NCBI GenBank assembly: GCA_030830065.1
Contig: JAURNR010000023.1
Coordinates: 1 to 33,892, forward strand
Source: Bacteroidota bacterium
GTDB taxonomy: Bacteria; Bacteroidota; Bacteroidia; NS11-12g; UBA955
Direction: 5' to 3'
Length of the DNA stretch: 33,892 bases
This document shows, one piece after another, positions 9,651 to 19,004 of the stretch. The position numbers and the translations under genes were made by a program. Under the pieces are notes generated by a model. That model was not told the origin of the DNA, did no database searches, and saw only the letters and a list, made by a program, of their open reading frames with translations. The stretch's first letter is position 1; every line of letters begins with the position of its first letter.

Positions 9651-9658
9651 CAAAGATA
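9651..9658 (-). promoter_or_regulatory. -7 box TATCTTTG upstream of the Cys-rich protein
   Basis: Exact TAnnTTTG on the minus strand, 19 nt before ATG at 9631. Confidence 0.55.
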
Positions 9659-9691
9659 GACAAAAAATTATAGTTTTTGTTGTATAAGGGA

Positions 9692-10345
9692 TCAACCCAT
9701 TTTCGCAATAACGGTTTCACCTCCTGTAGTTTTTTGATTTAATTCTACATTTATTTCTGCTGCTAACGGCAAATAAATATCAATCCTTGAACCAAATTTA
9801 ATAAACCCGTACTCCCCCCCTGCCGATGCTGTATGACCTATTTTCGCGTAACAAACAATTCTTTTTGCCAAAGCACCTGCAATTTGCCTAAACAACACAT
9901 TCCCTTTTTGATGTTTTACCACTACGGTTGTTCTTTCATTCTCTGTAGAACTTTTCGGATGCCATGCAACCAAATACTTACCTGGATGATATTTTTCGTA
10001 AATTACAGATCCTGAAACAGGATATCTATTAACGTGCACATTAAGTGGAGACATGAAAATACTAATTTGTTTACATTTTCCTTTTAAGAACTCAGGCTCC
10101 TCCACTTCCTCAATAACTACGACCTTACCATCAGCGGGGGCAATAACCAAGTCATCGCCCGTTGGTGTTGTTCTTTGAGGATGACGAAAAAATTGAACAA
10201 TAAGGATTAAGAATATAATAGACAATCCAAGGACTGTTTTTTGATACCACGTATTGGATGCCCATATTTCTAAGGGAGCATTTATCGCTAATAAAACTAT
10301 GATTGTAGTCAATATTATTCCGTATCCTTCTTTATGTATTTTCAT
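9692..10345 (-). CDS. psd: Phosphatidylserine decarboxylase family protein, short form
   Basis: VQFFRHPQRTTPTGDDLVIAPADGKVVVIEEV, ISIFMSPLNVHVNRYPVSG, and C-terminal 'EYGFIKFGSRIDIYLP' containing the GS pyruvoyl-processing site. Confidence 0.93.
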   Translation of the reverse strand: MKIHKEGYGIILTTIIVLLAINAPLEIWASNTWYQKTVLGLSIIFLILIVQFFRHPQRTTPTGDDLVIAPADGKVVVIEEVEEPEFLKGKCKQISIFMSPLNVHVNRYPVSGSVIYEKYHPGKYLVAWHPKSSTENERTTVVVKHQKGNVLFRQIAGALAKRIVCYAKIGHTASAGGEYGFIKFGSRIDIYLPLAAEINVELNQKTTGGETVIAKMG

Positions 10346-10364
10346 TTTTACCGGGTAAATGATT

Positions 10365-11639
10365 TTAGAAAAGCCCTCTTAGTTTTAAGGTTTGTGATAC
10401 CTTATCTAAAGCAACCACATACGCTGCGACCCTCATATTAACATGATACTTTGCAGCCGCATTATAAATGTTTTCAAATGCTATTTTCATAGCACGATCA
10501 GCTCTTCGGTTAACTCGCTCTTCGGTCCAATAATATCCTAATCGGTTTTGAACCCACTCAAAATAAGATACCGTAACACCGCCTGCATTTGCAAGAATAT
10601 CCGGAACTACTAAAACTCCATTCTCTTCTAAAATTGCATCTGCCGCAGCGGTAGTTGGACCATTCGCGCCTTCAACAATTAACTTTGCTTTTATATTATG
10701 TGCATTCTCTGGCGTAATTTGATCTTCCATAGCTGCAGGTACTAATACAGTACAATCCAACTCTAACAAATCTGAATTTGAAATTTGCTTTACATTAGGG
10801 AACCCTTCTAAACTCTTTTTAGGACTATTCTTAACATAATCAGAAGCTTGATTAACATCTATACCGTCCGGATTGTAATACCCTCCAGAAATATCAGAAA
10901 TACCCACAATTTTAACTCCCATTTGAGCAATTAAACGAGCAGAAATACTACCTACATTACCAAATCCTTGTACTACACATGTAGCTTCACTTGGTTTGAT
11001 TCCCATTTTCGCCAATGCTGTTCGAGTACTCACCATAACACCCCTTCCTGTTGCTTCAACACGGCCCAATGATCCACCTAAAACGATAGGCTTTCCAGTA
11101 ACAACCGCCCAAGCATTTTGTCCTTTTATTTTACTGTACTCGTCTACAATCCATGCCATTTCCTGAGGACCTGTTCCCATGTCAGGTGCAGGGATGTCCG
11201 ACTCAGGACCAAATACATCTTTCATGGCAATAGTATAACCACGAGTTAATCTCTCTAGTTCTCCCTTAGACATTGAACGTGGATCGCATTTTACACCACC
11301 TTTTGCTCCTCCGTACGGAATATTCACAATAGCACATTTCCAAGTCATCCATGCCGCTAATGCCTTCACTTCATCTAAATTCACATCAGGGCTAAATCGA
11401 ATACCTCCTTTAGATGGTCCTAAATGGTCTGAATGCACTACACGATAACCTTCATATACCTTAATAGTACCATCATCCATTGTGACTGGAATATTACAAA
11501 TTACAACCTTATCCGGTACTCTTAAAACATCTGCAAATTGCTTGTCTAAACCTAAAACCTCAACTGCCGTATCAAAGCGGCGATTCATACTTTCTAGCGG
11601 ATTATATCTAGGTGATCCGCCATTCAATGGTGATGACAT
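10365..11639 (-). CDS. gdhA: Glutamate dehydrogenase (Glu/Leu/Phe/Val dehydrogenase family)
   Basis: GYRVVHSDHLGPSKGGIRFSPDVNLDEVKALAAWMTWKCAIVNIPYGGAKGGVKCDP..., VVQGFGNVGSISARL, ILANAGGVTVSYFEWVQN. Confidence 0.93.
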   Translation of the reverse strand: MSSPLNGGSPRYNPLESMNRRFDTAVEVLGLDKQFADVLRVPDKVVICNIPVTMDDGTIKVYEGYRVVHSDHLGPSKGGIRFSPDVNLDEVKALAAWMTWKCAIVNIPYGGAKGGVKCDPRSMSKGELERLTRGYTIAMKDVFGPESDIPAPDMGTGPQEMAWIVDEYSKIKGQNAWAVVTGKPIVLGGSLGRVEATGRGVMVSTRTALAKMGIKPSEATCVVQGFGNVGSISARLIAQMGVKIVGISDISGGYYNPDGIDVNQASDYVKNSPKKSLEGFPNVKQISNSDLLELDCTVLVPAAMEDQITPENAHNIKAKLIVEGANGPTTAAADAILEENGVLVVPDILANAGGVTVSYFEWVQNRLGYYWTEERVNRRADRAMKIAFENIYNAAAKYHVNMRVAAYVVALDKVSQTLKLRGLF

Positions 11640-11669
11640 AAAAATGTGTCGTTAATCAATTTCAGAAAG

Positions 11670-11677
11670 CAAATTTA
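11670..11677 (-). promoter_or_regulatory. -7 box TAAATTTG upstream of glutamate dehydrogenase
   Basis: Exact TAnnTTTG on the minus strand, 30 nt before ATG at 11639. Confidence 0.45.
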
Positions 11678-11744
11678 GAACAATGACAATGGGATAAAAA
11701 AGAATTTTACAAAGAAACTAATAAAATGTACACACAATTAGAAA

Positions 11745-13025
11745 TTAATCAATCCGTATTTTCACCAAACGCAACAATATCAATGTGTTATCAACCCACA
11801 ACCTTTTATTGAAAATCCGAATATTCGACGACAAAAGATTAAAAATCATTAAAAAAACAACACCAACATCAAAACTATAAAGTAGTGTATATTTGACACT
11901 TACCTCGAAATTCTTCATTAAAAGGAAGGATGCCATCATAATAACTAACGCAAAAAAATGGTTTCTTGCTAATTCTACGAATCTATTTTGAGCATGTAGT
12001 AAATTTCCAACTACAGCCGATAATGACATGGCAATTATACTTGGAAAAATTAAACGCCATAATTCTCTCATTTCACCAAATTCATTTCCAAATATCCATT
12101 CATAGGTATTTTGAGGTATCAACAGTATCAAAACAGCAATTATAGTGGTTCCCCAAAAACTAAATACCAAAAATCTAGAAGCTACTTTCTTGTGATATTG
12201 TAAATTATTTTTTTCTAACGCTCTTGCGTGAATAACCATTCCAAAAGTGTTGGCAAAAATCCAAACTGTATCGGCAATCAATAAAGTGTTTGCAATAACT
12301 CCTGCCAATGAGTCCCCACTATATTTAGCTGCGAAGTAAATAGGAGCTTTGAATATTAAAAATAATAAAAGATGACCGAATTGCGCCCAAAAACCTTCCT
12401 TTAAGATTACTGAAATTTTCGGAAATTCCGTTGTCGTTCTTTCAGATTTCTTTTCTTGTTTCCTGAAAAAAATCAAAGATCCAATAACCCATAAAATTGC
12501 AGCAATAGAAATAGTTAGTAGCGTTAATTCTACACCATTACTCAAACTATTTAGAATACCATTATAAAACAAGAGAAGAGCAAGTATTAAAAAAATTACT
12601 TTTACTAGTTCATAAGAAAATTGCCATTTGTTACGAATTAAAACCTCACCTGTAGATTGAAAATAGTTTGCCAGAACATTTTGAATAGTAATACCTATTC
12701 CAATTAAAGCCAAGTATATAAAAATCGAAGCAGGGATATTAAATAATAACGCAAGAAAGTATGAAATACCTAACACTAAAATTGGGAAGAACCAAGTTCT
12801 GCGAATTACAGTATTAAAACCGAATTGGGTGTACCAATTAGCCATTGCAGACCCCATTACCCACTCATTAAACATAAGTGTAACTTGTAGAATCAACAAC
12901 CAAACACTTAACTCTCCACGCCCGTCAGCTCCTAAAAACTGAGAGTATATAATCACAGATAAAAAAGATATTGCCGCTTTAGAAATTTGCCAAGTGTAAG
13001 ACCTTATTGGGTTATCAGTACTCAT
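11745..13025 (-). CDS. Polysaccharide/lipid-linked oligosaccharide flippase-like membrane protein (Wzx/MOP type)
   Basis: Roughly 12 hydrophobic segments; 'SKAAISFLSVIIYSQFLGADGRGELSVWLLILQ' N-terminus typical of oligosaccharide flippases; ATGA overlap with asnB-like gene. Confidence 0.82.
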   Translation of the reverse strand: MSTDNPIRSYTWQISKAAISFLSVIIYSQFLGADGRGELSVWLLILQVTLMFNEWVMGSAMANWYTQFGFNTVIRRTWFFPILVLGISYFLALLFNIPASIFIYLALIGIGITIQNVLANYFQSTGEVLIRNKWQFSYELVKVIFLILALLLFYNGILNSLSNGVELTLLTISIAAILWVIGSLIFFRKQEKKSERTTTEFPKISVILKEGFWAQFGHLLLFLIFKAPIYFAAKYSGDSLAGVIANTLLIADTVWIFANTFGMVIHARALEKNNLQYHKKVASRFLVFSFWGTTIIAVLILLIPQNTYEWIFGNEFGEMRELWRLIFPSIIAMSLSAVVGNLLHAQNRFVELARNHFFALVIMMASFLLMKNFEVSVKYTLLYSFDVGVVFLMIFNLLSSNIRIFNKRLWVDNTLILLRLVKIRID

Positions 13026-14941
13026 TTCAATTCAGGTAAAAATCGACCAAGAGTCGCAATTCTAAAATAGTTTTGATACTGATTTACATTTAGTTTCTCG
13101 AAGTTATGAACCAATTTTTCTCGGTAACTGCGATTGATAATATCATCTAAATCAGAATTCATAACCCAATCTATCCATTCAGTCCCATGTTCGTGGGTTA
13201 ACCAAGCATCGGGCATGGTAAAACCTTTCTTGTCAGTACGATTATATAGATCTTGAGGTAGTAAATCTTTAAAAGTATTTCGAAGCAACCCTTTAGGTAG
13301 ACCATTTTGAGATAATTCTGATAATGTTTTCTTACCTAAGAAATATTTGGGGATATTTAAATCGTCCGCAAACGGGTTTCTACTTTCCAATTGAAATGCC
13401 ATTCCATTTCGATCCTCCCAAGCTAGCATTTGGTAGAGTTTGCCGTAGAATTTTGGATCTTGCAATTTACCGTAATAGTCACCCAACATCATTTCTTGTA
13501 GATTTTCTACTTTTGGATGCAACTCAACGTTATTATCATAAATTATTTCTGTTGGGAATAACTCCGACCAGGCCCATTTATCTATTTTTTTCTTGAAGTT
13601 GGTAGACATTTTAGACCGCAACTTTCTTTTAAGAAATACTTTTCTTGCCTTACTTGCTGGAATTGGCCAAAATTCTTTAAACTTACCAATAGAAGCGCCC
13701 TCGTCTTTTAAACCCTGAATGAAATAATCTGGGTATCCTCCAAAAATCTCATCTGCTCCTTGTCCGTTGAAAAGTACAACTACTCCCTCATCCTTTACTC
13801 TTCTGCACAGCGCAAAATGGGCAACATTATTCCATGCAACTTGAGGTCGTTGGGTTCGAATTATTTGCTCCTCTATATCTGCAGTAGTTAAGCCTTCAAC
13901 ATCTATACGATGCATATTACCACCATGTTTTCTGTGAACCTGCTCCTGCCATTTAGACTCATCACCTGACTTTCCATTACTTCCTACCGAAAATAAATGA
14001 ACCTTTTCATCTACCCCTAGAATCCAACGACCCAAGCCCAAAAGGATGGCACTATCTATTCCGCCACTTACTGCAAATCCAATCGGAACATCACTTCTAA
14101 GTCTTTTACGCATTGACTCAAAAAGCATTTCCCGAAGATCTCTTGAATCTGTGTTTCGATAATGTGAAGATGGAAAATACCAACGTCGAAAAATAGTATT
14201 TCTCAGATTTGGAATCCATTTAAGCCAATGCCCGGGTGGTAAACTTTTTACTCCCTCGTACCAATCATGAACATCAGACATACCATACTTCATATGTAAA
14301 TAAATGGCTTGTTGATTTAAATTATTAGAACCCGAAAATTGCCTTAATGCCAATTCATTACTACTAAAGGCAAACCCTTCTTTATTTACAACATAATTTA
14401 GAGGCTTAACCCCTGTTTTATCTCTAACTATGGTATAGGTATTTTCCTGAGAATCGTAAATACAAAATGCAAAGAACCCATCAAGTAATGGAAGACATTT
14501 TTCTTCCATTTTTGCCCAAAGTTCTAGCAAAACTTCTGTATCCGTATCTGTAACAGTATTTAACTTATACTGTTTTCTAAGTTCGATATAATTAAATATT
14601 TCGCCATTGTAGGTTAACCAATAACGAGAATTTGCATCACACATAGGTTGGTGGCCTCTTTCACCAGGCGCAATAATTGATAACCGCTGATGAAGTATAA
14701 AACCATTAACAGATTCGGCAACAACATCGTAGAAATTGCGTTTAGGTAAATATTGTAAAGTTGCTTCGTAGCCCTCTTTACCCCATAAAACGGGTGTTGG
14801 CTCAGAATTTTTTTTCAGCAACAACAATCCTGCATCATCTTTACCTCTATCTTCAATAGAACTACTAAAAATACGCGTCCATCTCTCCCAGTACCCTCGA
14901 TCCTTCAGAACAGATGTTGATATACCGGCAATTCCACACAT
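13022..14941 (-). CDS. asnB: Asparagine synthase (glutamine-hydrolysing)-like amidotransferase
   Basis: MCGIAGIS N-terminal Cys2 nucleophile, 'YNGEIFNYIELRKQY', 'VPIGFAVSGGIDSAILLGL' ATP-pyrophosphatase loop. Confidence 0.92.
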   Translation of the reverse strand: MCGIAGISTSVLKDRGYWERWTRIFSSSIEDRGKDDAGLLLLKKNSEPTPVLWGKEGYEATLQYLPKRNFYDVVAESVNGFILHQRLSIIAPGERGHQPMCDANSRYWLTYNGEIFNYIELRKQYKLNTVTDTDTEVLLELWAKMEEKCLPLLDGFFAFCIYDSQENTYTIVRDKTGVKPLNYVVNKEGFAFSSNELALRQFSGSNNLNQQAIYLHMKYGMSDVHDWYEGVKSLPPGHWLKWIPNLRNTIFRRWYFPSSHYRNTDSRDLREMLFESMRKRLRSDVPIGFAVSGGIDSAILLGLGRWILGVDEKVHLFSVGSNGKSGDESKWQEQVHRKHGGNMHRIDVEGLTTADIEEQIIRTQRPQVAWNNVAHFALCRRVKDEGVVVLFNGQGADEIFGGYPDYFIQGLKDEGASIGKFKEFWPIPASKARKVFLKRKLRSKMSTNFKKKIDKWAWSELFPTEIIYDNNVELHPKVENLQEMMLGDYYGKLQDPKFYGKLYQMLAWEDRNGMAFQLESRNPFADDLNIPKYFLGKKTLSELSQNGLPKGLLRNTFKDLLPQDLYNRTDKKGFTMPDAWLTHEHGTEWIDWVMNSDLDDIINRSYREKLVHNFEKLNVNQYQNYFRIATLGRFLPELK

Positions 14942-14942
14942 G

Positions 14943-16124
14943 TTATTTAATCCAGTAAAAATCTTTAAAAACGCGATTCACTCCATATTGGGATATCGCT
15001 TTTTTGCTAATTTCTATTTTATCAAAGATTTGAGATTTTTGGGTGAATTCCAAAAGAGCGGTAAATAAATGATTAAATCCTGTTAAGTTTTCACTATTCC
15101 TCTTAATAACAATTCCATTTTCTGCAGTTAACATTTCCGAAATACTACCTACATCATTACTAATTACAGGCAAGCCATAGCACAAAGCCTCTGTTATAAC
15201 ACAAGGAGCATTTTCAGAGTCTGAATACATTAAAAAAATATCACTGTTTCGGTAATGTGGTATCAAATCTTGAACTGGCATTTTCGGATAGACAAAAACA
15301 GATGTTAGATCTAGGCTATTATTAGATTCTAAGGCGCCTCCTACAAGTGTTAAAGTCGCCCCAGGAAAGTGCTTTTGAAACTCATTAAACGCCTCAATAA
15401 TTAAAGGGATATTCTTTCTTTGCTCAAAATTGGAAATGTGTAAAATCCGGAGATTGGACACATTAATTTCTTCAGTTGGAATTAGCTTACTCTCTATATT
15501 TATTTCAAAAACTTGATCCAATATATTGGGAACAACAATATATTCTCTTTCTTCGGAATAAGTCTTAGCCATAGATTGATACATAGATTCACTAATACTT
15601 ACATACAAATCCGTTTTCTCCCAAACCTGTTTAAAGTAATATCGAAACCATGTATTTCGTTGATTGTAACTGTCGGGAGCATCATTATCAAAAATTGCCC
15701 AATGTTCAGTGTAATACAAGTTAAAACCTTTTAATTCCTTAAATGTAGTTGCTAAATAACCAACTTTATCCGCAGAGTGTAGATGAACGTAATTTGTAGA
15801 ATGGGTTCTAAAATAACTCGATAAAACATAAATTCCCACGAAATAATACCACAGAAAATTTACAGGTTTGAAAAGAATAAATTTACTTTGAAAAACAGGT
15901 ATAACAAATTCTGCAAATTCACAATTTTCATCCTTCAACTCTTTCATGACATTCCAAAATTCCCTCAATCTAAAATTAGAATTTGTAGCCAAATGTATTA
16001 GATGCAATGACTCATTGGAACCTTCGAATTTATCAGAGTTGTAAAATGCTTTAAAATGTCTTTGGATAAAGTCTCCTGCAAAAGGGTTTTCATTTGTGGG
16101 ATACCATCCTGCAAGCCAAAGCAT
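14943..16124 (-). CDS. Family 4-type glycosyltransferase
   Basis: MLWLAGWYPTNENPFAGDFIQRH...; 'RILHISNFEQRKNIPLIIEAFNEFQKHFPGATLTLVGG'; 'SENAPCVITEALCYGLPVISNDVGSISEML'. Confidence 0.93.
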   Translation of the reverse strand: MLWLAGWYPTNENPFAGDFIQRHFKAFYNSDKFEGSNESLHLIHLATNSNFRLREFWNVMKELKDENCEFAEFVIPVFQSKFILFKPVNFLWYYFVGIYVLSSYFRTHSTNYVHLHSADKVGYLATTFKELKGFNLYYTEHWAIFDNDAPDSYNQRNTWFRYYFKQVWEKTDLYVSISESMYQSMAKTYSEEREYIVVPNILDQVFEINIESKLIPTEEINVSNLRILHISNFEQRKNIPLIIEAFNEFQKHFPGATLTLVGGALESNNSLDLTSVFVYPKMPVQDLIPHYRNSDIFLMYSDSENAPCVITEALCYGLPVISNDVGSISEMLTAENGIVIKRNSENLTGFNHLFTALLEFTQKSQIFDKIEISKKAISQYGVNRVFKDFYWIK

Positions 16125-16131
16125 AATAATA

Positions 16132-16139
16132 CAAATATA
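16132..16139 (-). promoter_or_regulatory. -7 box TATATTTG for the glycan operon
   Basis: Exact TAnnTTTG on the minus strand, 7 nt before ATG at 16124. Confidence 0.6.
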
Positions 16140-16168
16140 GGTGGCTTGAGATGGAATCCCTACTAGAA

Positions 16169-16975
16169 TTATATACCTTTTATACTTCTATCTGTCCATT
16201 GACAGCCATCAAATACGAAATTTTTTAAAGACATATCAGTCAGTTTAATCTCTACAGGTGGTTGATGTGATTTCCTTGGAGGAATAATTAAATAAGACCT
16301 TTGTGATGTCGAAATCGAAAATAACAATTCAGCTTGGTTCCAATTAAACTCAAGCATAGAATTATATGATAAAGTAAAAGGTGGGTTAATCTGATATTTT
16401 TTTATTGAATCTTTTAAGTCTACCGGAATTGAATTAGTGTTAAAACAGGTTTGTTCATAACCTGATTGTACTTCCCAGCTCAAAGCCACTTCCCCAGTAT
16501 TACAACCAGTAAGTGGCACAACTTCTATCAATTCTTTTTGTTCACCACCAGCCCCATCTTTTTCAGAAGCAATCATGACAAATTGTCCGTTTAACTTTAC
16601 CAAATCGAGCTTTGGGGGATGTCCCCAAACACTTGAAATCGGCAGATAAATTAAAGTATCAATATTTAATAATTCGTTGTCCACTCCCCAGTGAAAGCCG
16701 ATGACGGTAACATCAGCCACACAAGAATGACATCCCATCAAATTCGTATCTTCAGTACTCAACGTTACGAACGAATAATCATCAAACGTATCAAAACGAA
16801 TAGGAATCCACCTCGAAGAATCAATAGAAGACATTATACTCAAAGAGTATTTGTTAAGTGAATCTTTTGTAATTCGGGATACAATTTCAGGTTTGATACT
16901 TTCTGTATTTTGATTGCTACAGGCGCAACAGCCAATGATCAATAAAAGGTATAATATTTTACTAAAGGGCTGCAT
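16169..16975 (-). CDS. Hypothetical lipoprotein
   Basis: MQPFSKILYLLLIIGCCACSNQN lipobox-type signal; contains a GCHSC motif; no family recognised. Confidence 0.75.
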   Translation of the reverse strand: MQPFSKILYLLLIIGCCACSNQNTESIKPEIVSRITKDSLNKYSLSIMSSIDSSRWIPIRFDTFDDYSFVTLSTEDTNLMGCHSCVADVTVIGFHWGVDNELLNIDTLIYLPISSVWGHPPKLDLVKLNGQFVMIASEKDGAGGEQKELIEVVPLTGCNTGEVALSWEVQSGYEQTCFNTNSIPVDLKDSIKKYQINPPFTLSYNSMLEFNWNQAELLFSISTSQRSYLIIPPRKSHQPPVEIKLTDMSLKNFVFDGCQWTDRSIKGI

Positions 16976-16981
16976 GCATCA

Positions 16982-16989
16982 CAAATATA
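16982..16989 (-). promoter_or_regulatory. -7 box TATATTTG for the lipoprotein gene
   Basis: Exact TAnnTTTG on the minus strand, 6 nt before ATG 16975. Confidence 0.6.
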
Positions 16990-17042
16990 ATCGAGCAATT
17001 GGCTCAAATCTAAAAATCACGCTATTTTTACAAGACAAATCA

Positions 17043-19004
17043 ATGAAATTCATGTTATCACGTAATAATCAATTTGAGAGATTATTTGTTGTTTGCTTGA
17101 TGCTTTCCCTAGGAATTCATTCTGCAAAAGCTCAACTTTTTTCTGTACCATTTGAATATGGAATAGCCTCTGGCGACCCAACATCATCGTCGGTTATTTT
17201 ATGGACAAGATTGCATCCAACCATGAATGATTCGGAAATTATTTCTTGGGAAATAGCAACAGATACGGGTTTTCAAAAAATTAAAAATTCGGGAAATGCA
17301 ACTGTACTTAAAAATAAGGACTTCACGGTTAAAGTTGATGCCCCAAACCTTAATTCAAATACCGTTTATTATTATCGATTTACCTGGAACGGTATAATTT
17401 CACCTGTAGGCAGAACTAAAACTACACCATCAAGTAATGAAAACTATCACTTACGATTTGCGGTGGTTTCATGTGCCAATTATCAAGGTGGTTTTTTCAA
17501 TGCCTATGGTAATGTTGCAGCTTATAATGACTTGGATGCTGTAATACATTTAGGAGATTATATTTACGAAGTTGGAGCAACTGGGTACGGTGTAGAAGAA
17601 GTGAAAAATCAAGGTCGTGTACACGATAGTTTTGAAACGGTAACCTTGGATCAATACAGAGCACGTTATGCGCAATATCGACTAGATAGTAATCTCCAAA
17701 AAATGCACCAACAGCATGCAGTAATATGTGTTTGGGATGATCACGAAAGCGCAAATGGTTCTAACCGACTTGGAGCACAGAATCATACGGAAGGCGTTGA
17801 AGGAATTTGGGAAGATCGAAAACGATTTTCTCGTAATGCTTTTTTTGAATGGATGCCAATTCGGGAGAAATCAGACAGCAGCATTTATAGAAAACTCAGC
17901 TATGGCAGTCAAGTTGACCTTTTAATGCTGGACACAAGAATAGAAGGCAGAGACCCACAAATAAACGATGTTTCCGATACGGCACTGTATTCAACTAGTA
18001 GAACCATTTTAGGCAGTGCTCAAAAATCTTGGTTCAAACAAGAATTAATGAATTCAAATGCAAAATGGAAGCTCATTGGTAACCAGGTAATATTCTCAGA
18101 GTTTAATATCGGTTGGGCGTCAAAACTATTAAACCAACAACCCGAACAAGTAGAATCTCAGTTTTTAGATATCTGGGATGGATATCCCTCAGAAAGGCAA
18201 GAAATATTCAATTTTATAAGAAGCAATTCCATCTCTAACCCCGTAATTCTGACTGGAGATTTTCATTGTGCAATGGCCTTTGATTTAACGGATAGTGCTA
18301 CTCAAACAAAATCCACTCCTTATCCATATAAACCCTGGTCTTATAATCCAACAACTGGAGCCACCTCGGTTGGAGTAGAATTTGTATCGCCGAGTATATC
18401 TTCTTCAAATTTTGACGAAAGCGCCTCTCCTACGGTAGCTCTTTTTCTAGAGAATCAATTGGTTAGTGAACTACCTTCACCATCGCCCAGTGGATATATA
18501 CCAAACCCTCACATGAAATACGTAAATCTGCGTCAACATGGATATGTGCTCGTAGATGTAAATGAGGATACTTTGCAGGGAGATTTTTACTTTACTGAAT
18601 CCATTTCAAACGCCACACAAAATCAAAATTGGGCTAAAGGATTCTACACTGTTGATGGATTGCCATTTTTGCGTGAGGCCTCATTACCTAGACCATTGAA
18701 AAACACTCAGGATATTCCTGCTCCTAGATTTAAAAACTTACTATCTCAAAAGGATCTGAAAAATAATTTTATTTTGGCATATCCAAACCCAGCAAATACC
18801 ACATTGAATATTCATTTACCCAAAGGCAATTTAGAGTTAATTACCTTAGTCCGTGCAGATGGGTCAATACTAGAATCCATTAACTACCCGAAGGGAATAA
18901 ACAGCGTAAAATTGGATATTTCCCATTTACCTTCGGGAATGTATTTTGCTAGAATCAAGACCAATAATGACCATTATACCAGTAAGGTTTTAATCCAGCA
19001 TTAA
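17043..19004 (+). CDS. PhoD-like alkaline phosphatase family protein with T9SS type A sorting domain
   Basis: FSVPFEYGIASGDPTSSSVILWTRLHP, LGDYIYEVG, VWDDHESANGSN, LTGDFHCAMAF; C-terminal 'AYPNPANTTLNIHLPKGNLELITLVRADG...LPSGMYFARIKTNNDHYTSKVLIQH'. ATG 17043 precedes a signal peptide (MKFMLSRNN...AKAQ); the 16914 start would overlap the opposite gene. Confidence 0.92.
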   Translation: MKFMLSRNNQFERLFVVCLMLSLGIHSAKAQLFSVPFEYGIASGDPTSSSVILWTRLHPTMNDSEIISWEIATDTGFQKIKNSGNATVLKNKDFTVKVDAPNLNSNTVYYYRFTWNGIISPVGRTKTTPSSNENYHLRFAVVSCANYQGGFFNAYGNVAAYNDLDAVIHLGDYIYEVGATGYGVEEVKNQGRVHDSFETVTLDQYRARYAQYRLDSNLQKMHQQHAVICVWDDHESANGSNRLGAQNHTEGVEGIWEDRKRFSRNAFFEWMPIREKSDSSIYRKLSYGSQVDLLMLDTRIEGRDPQINDVSDTALYSTSRTILGSAQKSWFKQELMNSNAKWKLIGNQVIFSEFNIGWASKLLNQQPEQVESQFLDIWDGYPSERQEIFNFIRSNSISNPVILTGDFHCAMAFDLTDSATQTKSTPYPYKPWSYNPTTGATSVGVEFVSPSISSSNFDESASPTVALFLENQLVSELPSPSPSGYIPNPHMKYVNLRQHGYVLVDVNEDTLQGDFYFTESISNATQNQNWAKGFYTVDGLPFLREASLPRPLKNTQDIPAPRFKNLLSQKDLKNNFILAYPNPANTTLNIHLPKGNLELITLVRADGSILESINYPKGINSVKLDISHLPSGMYFARIKTNNDHYTSKVLIQH

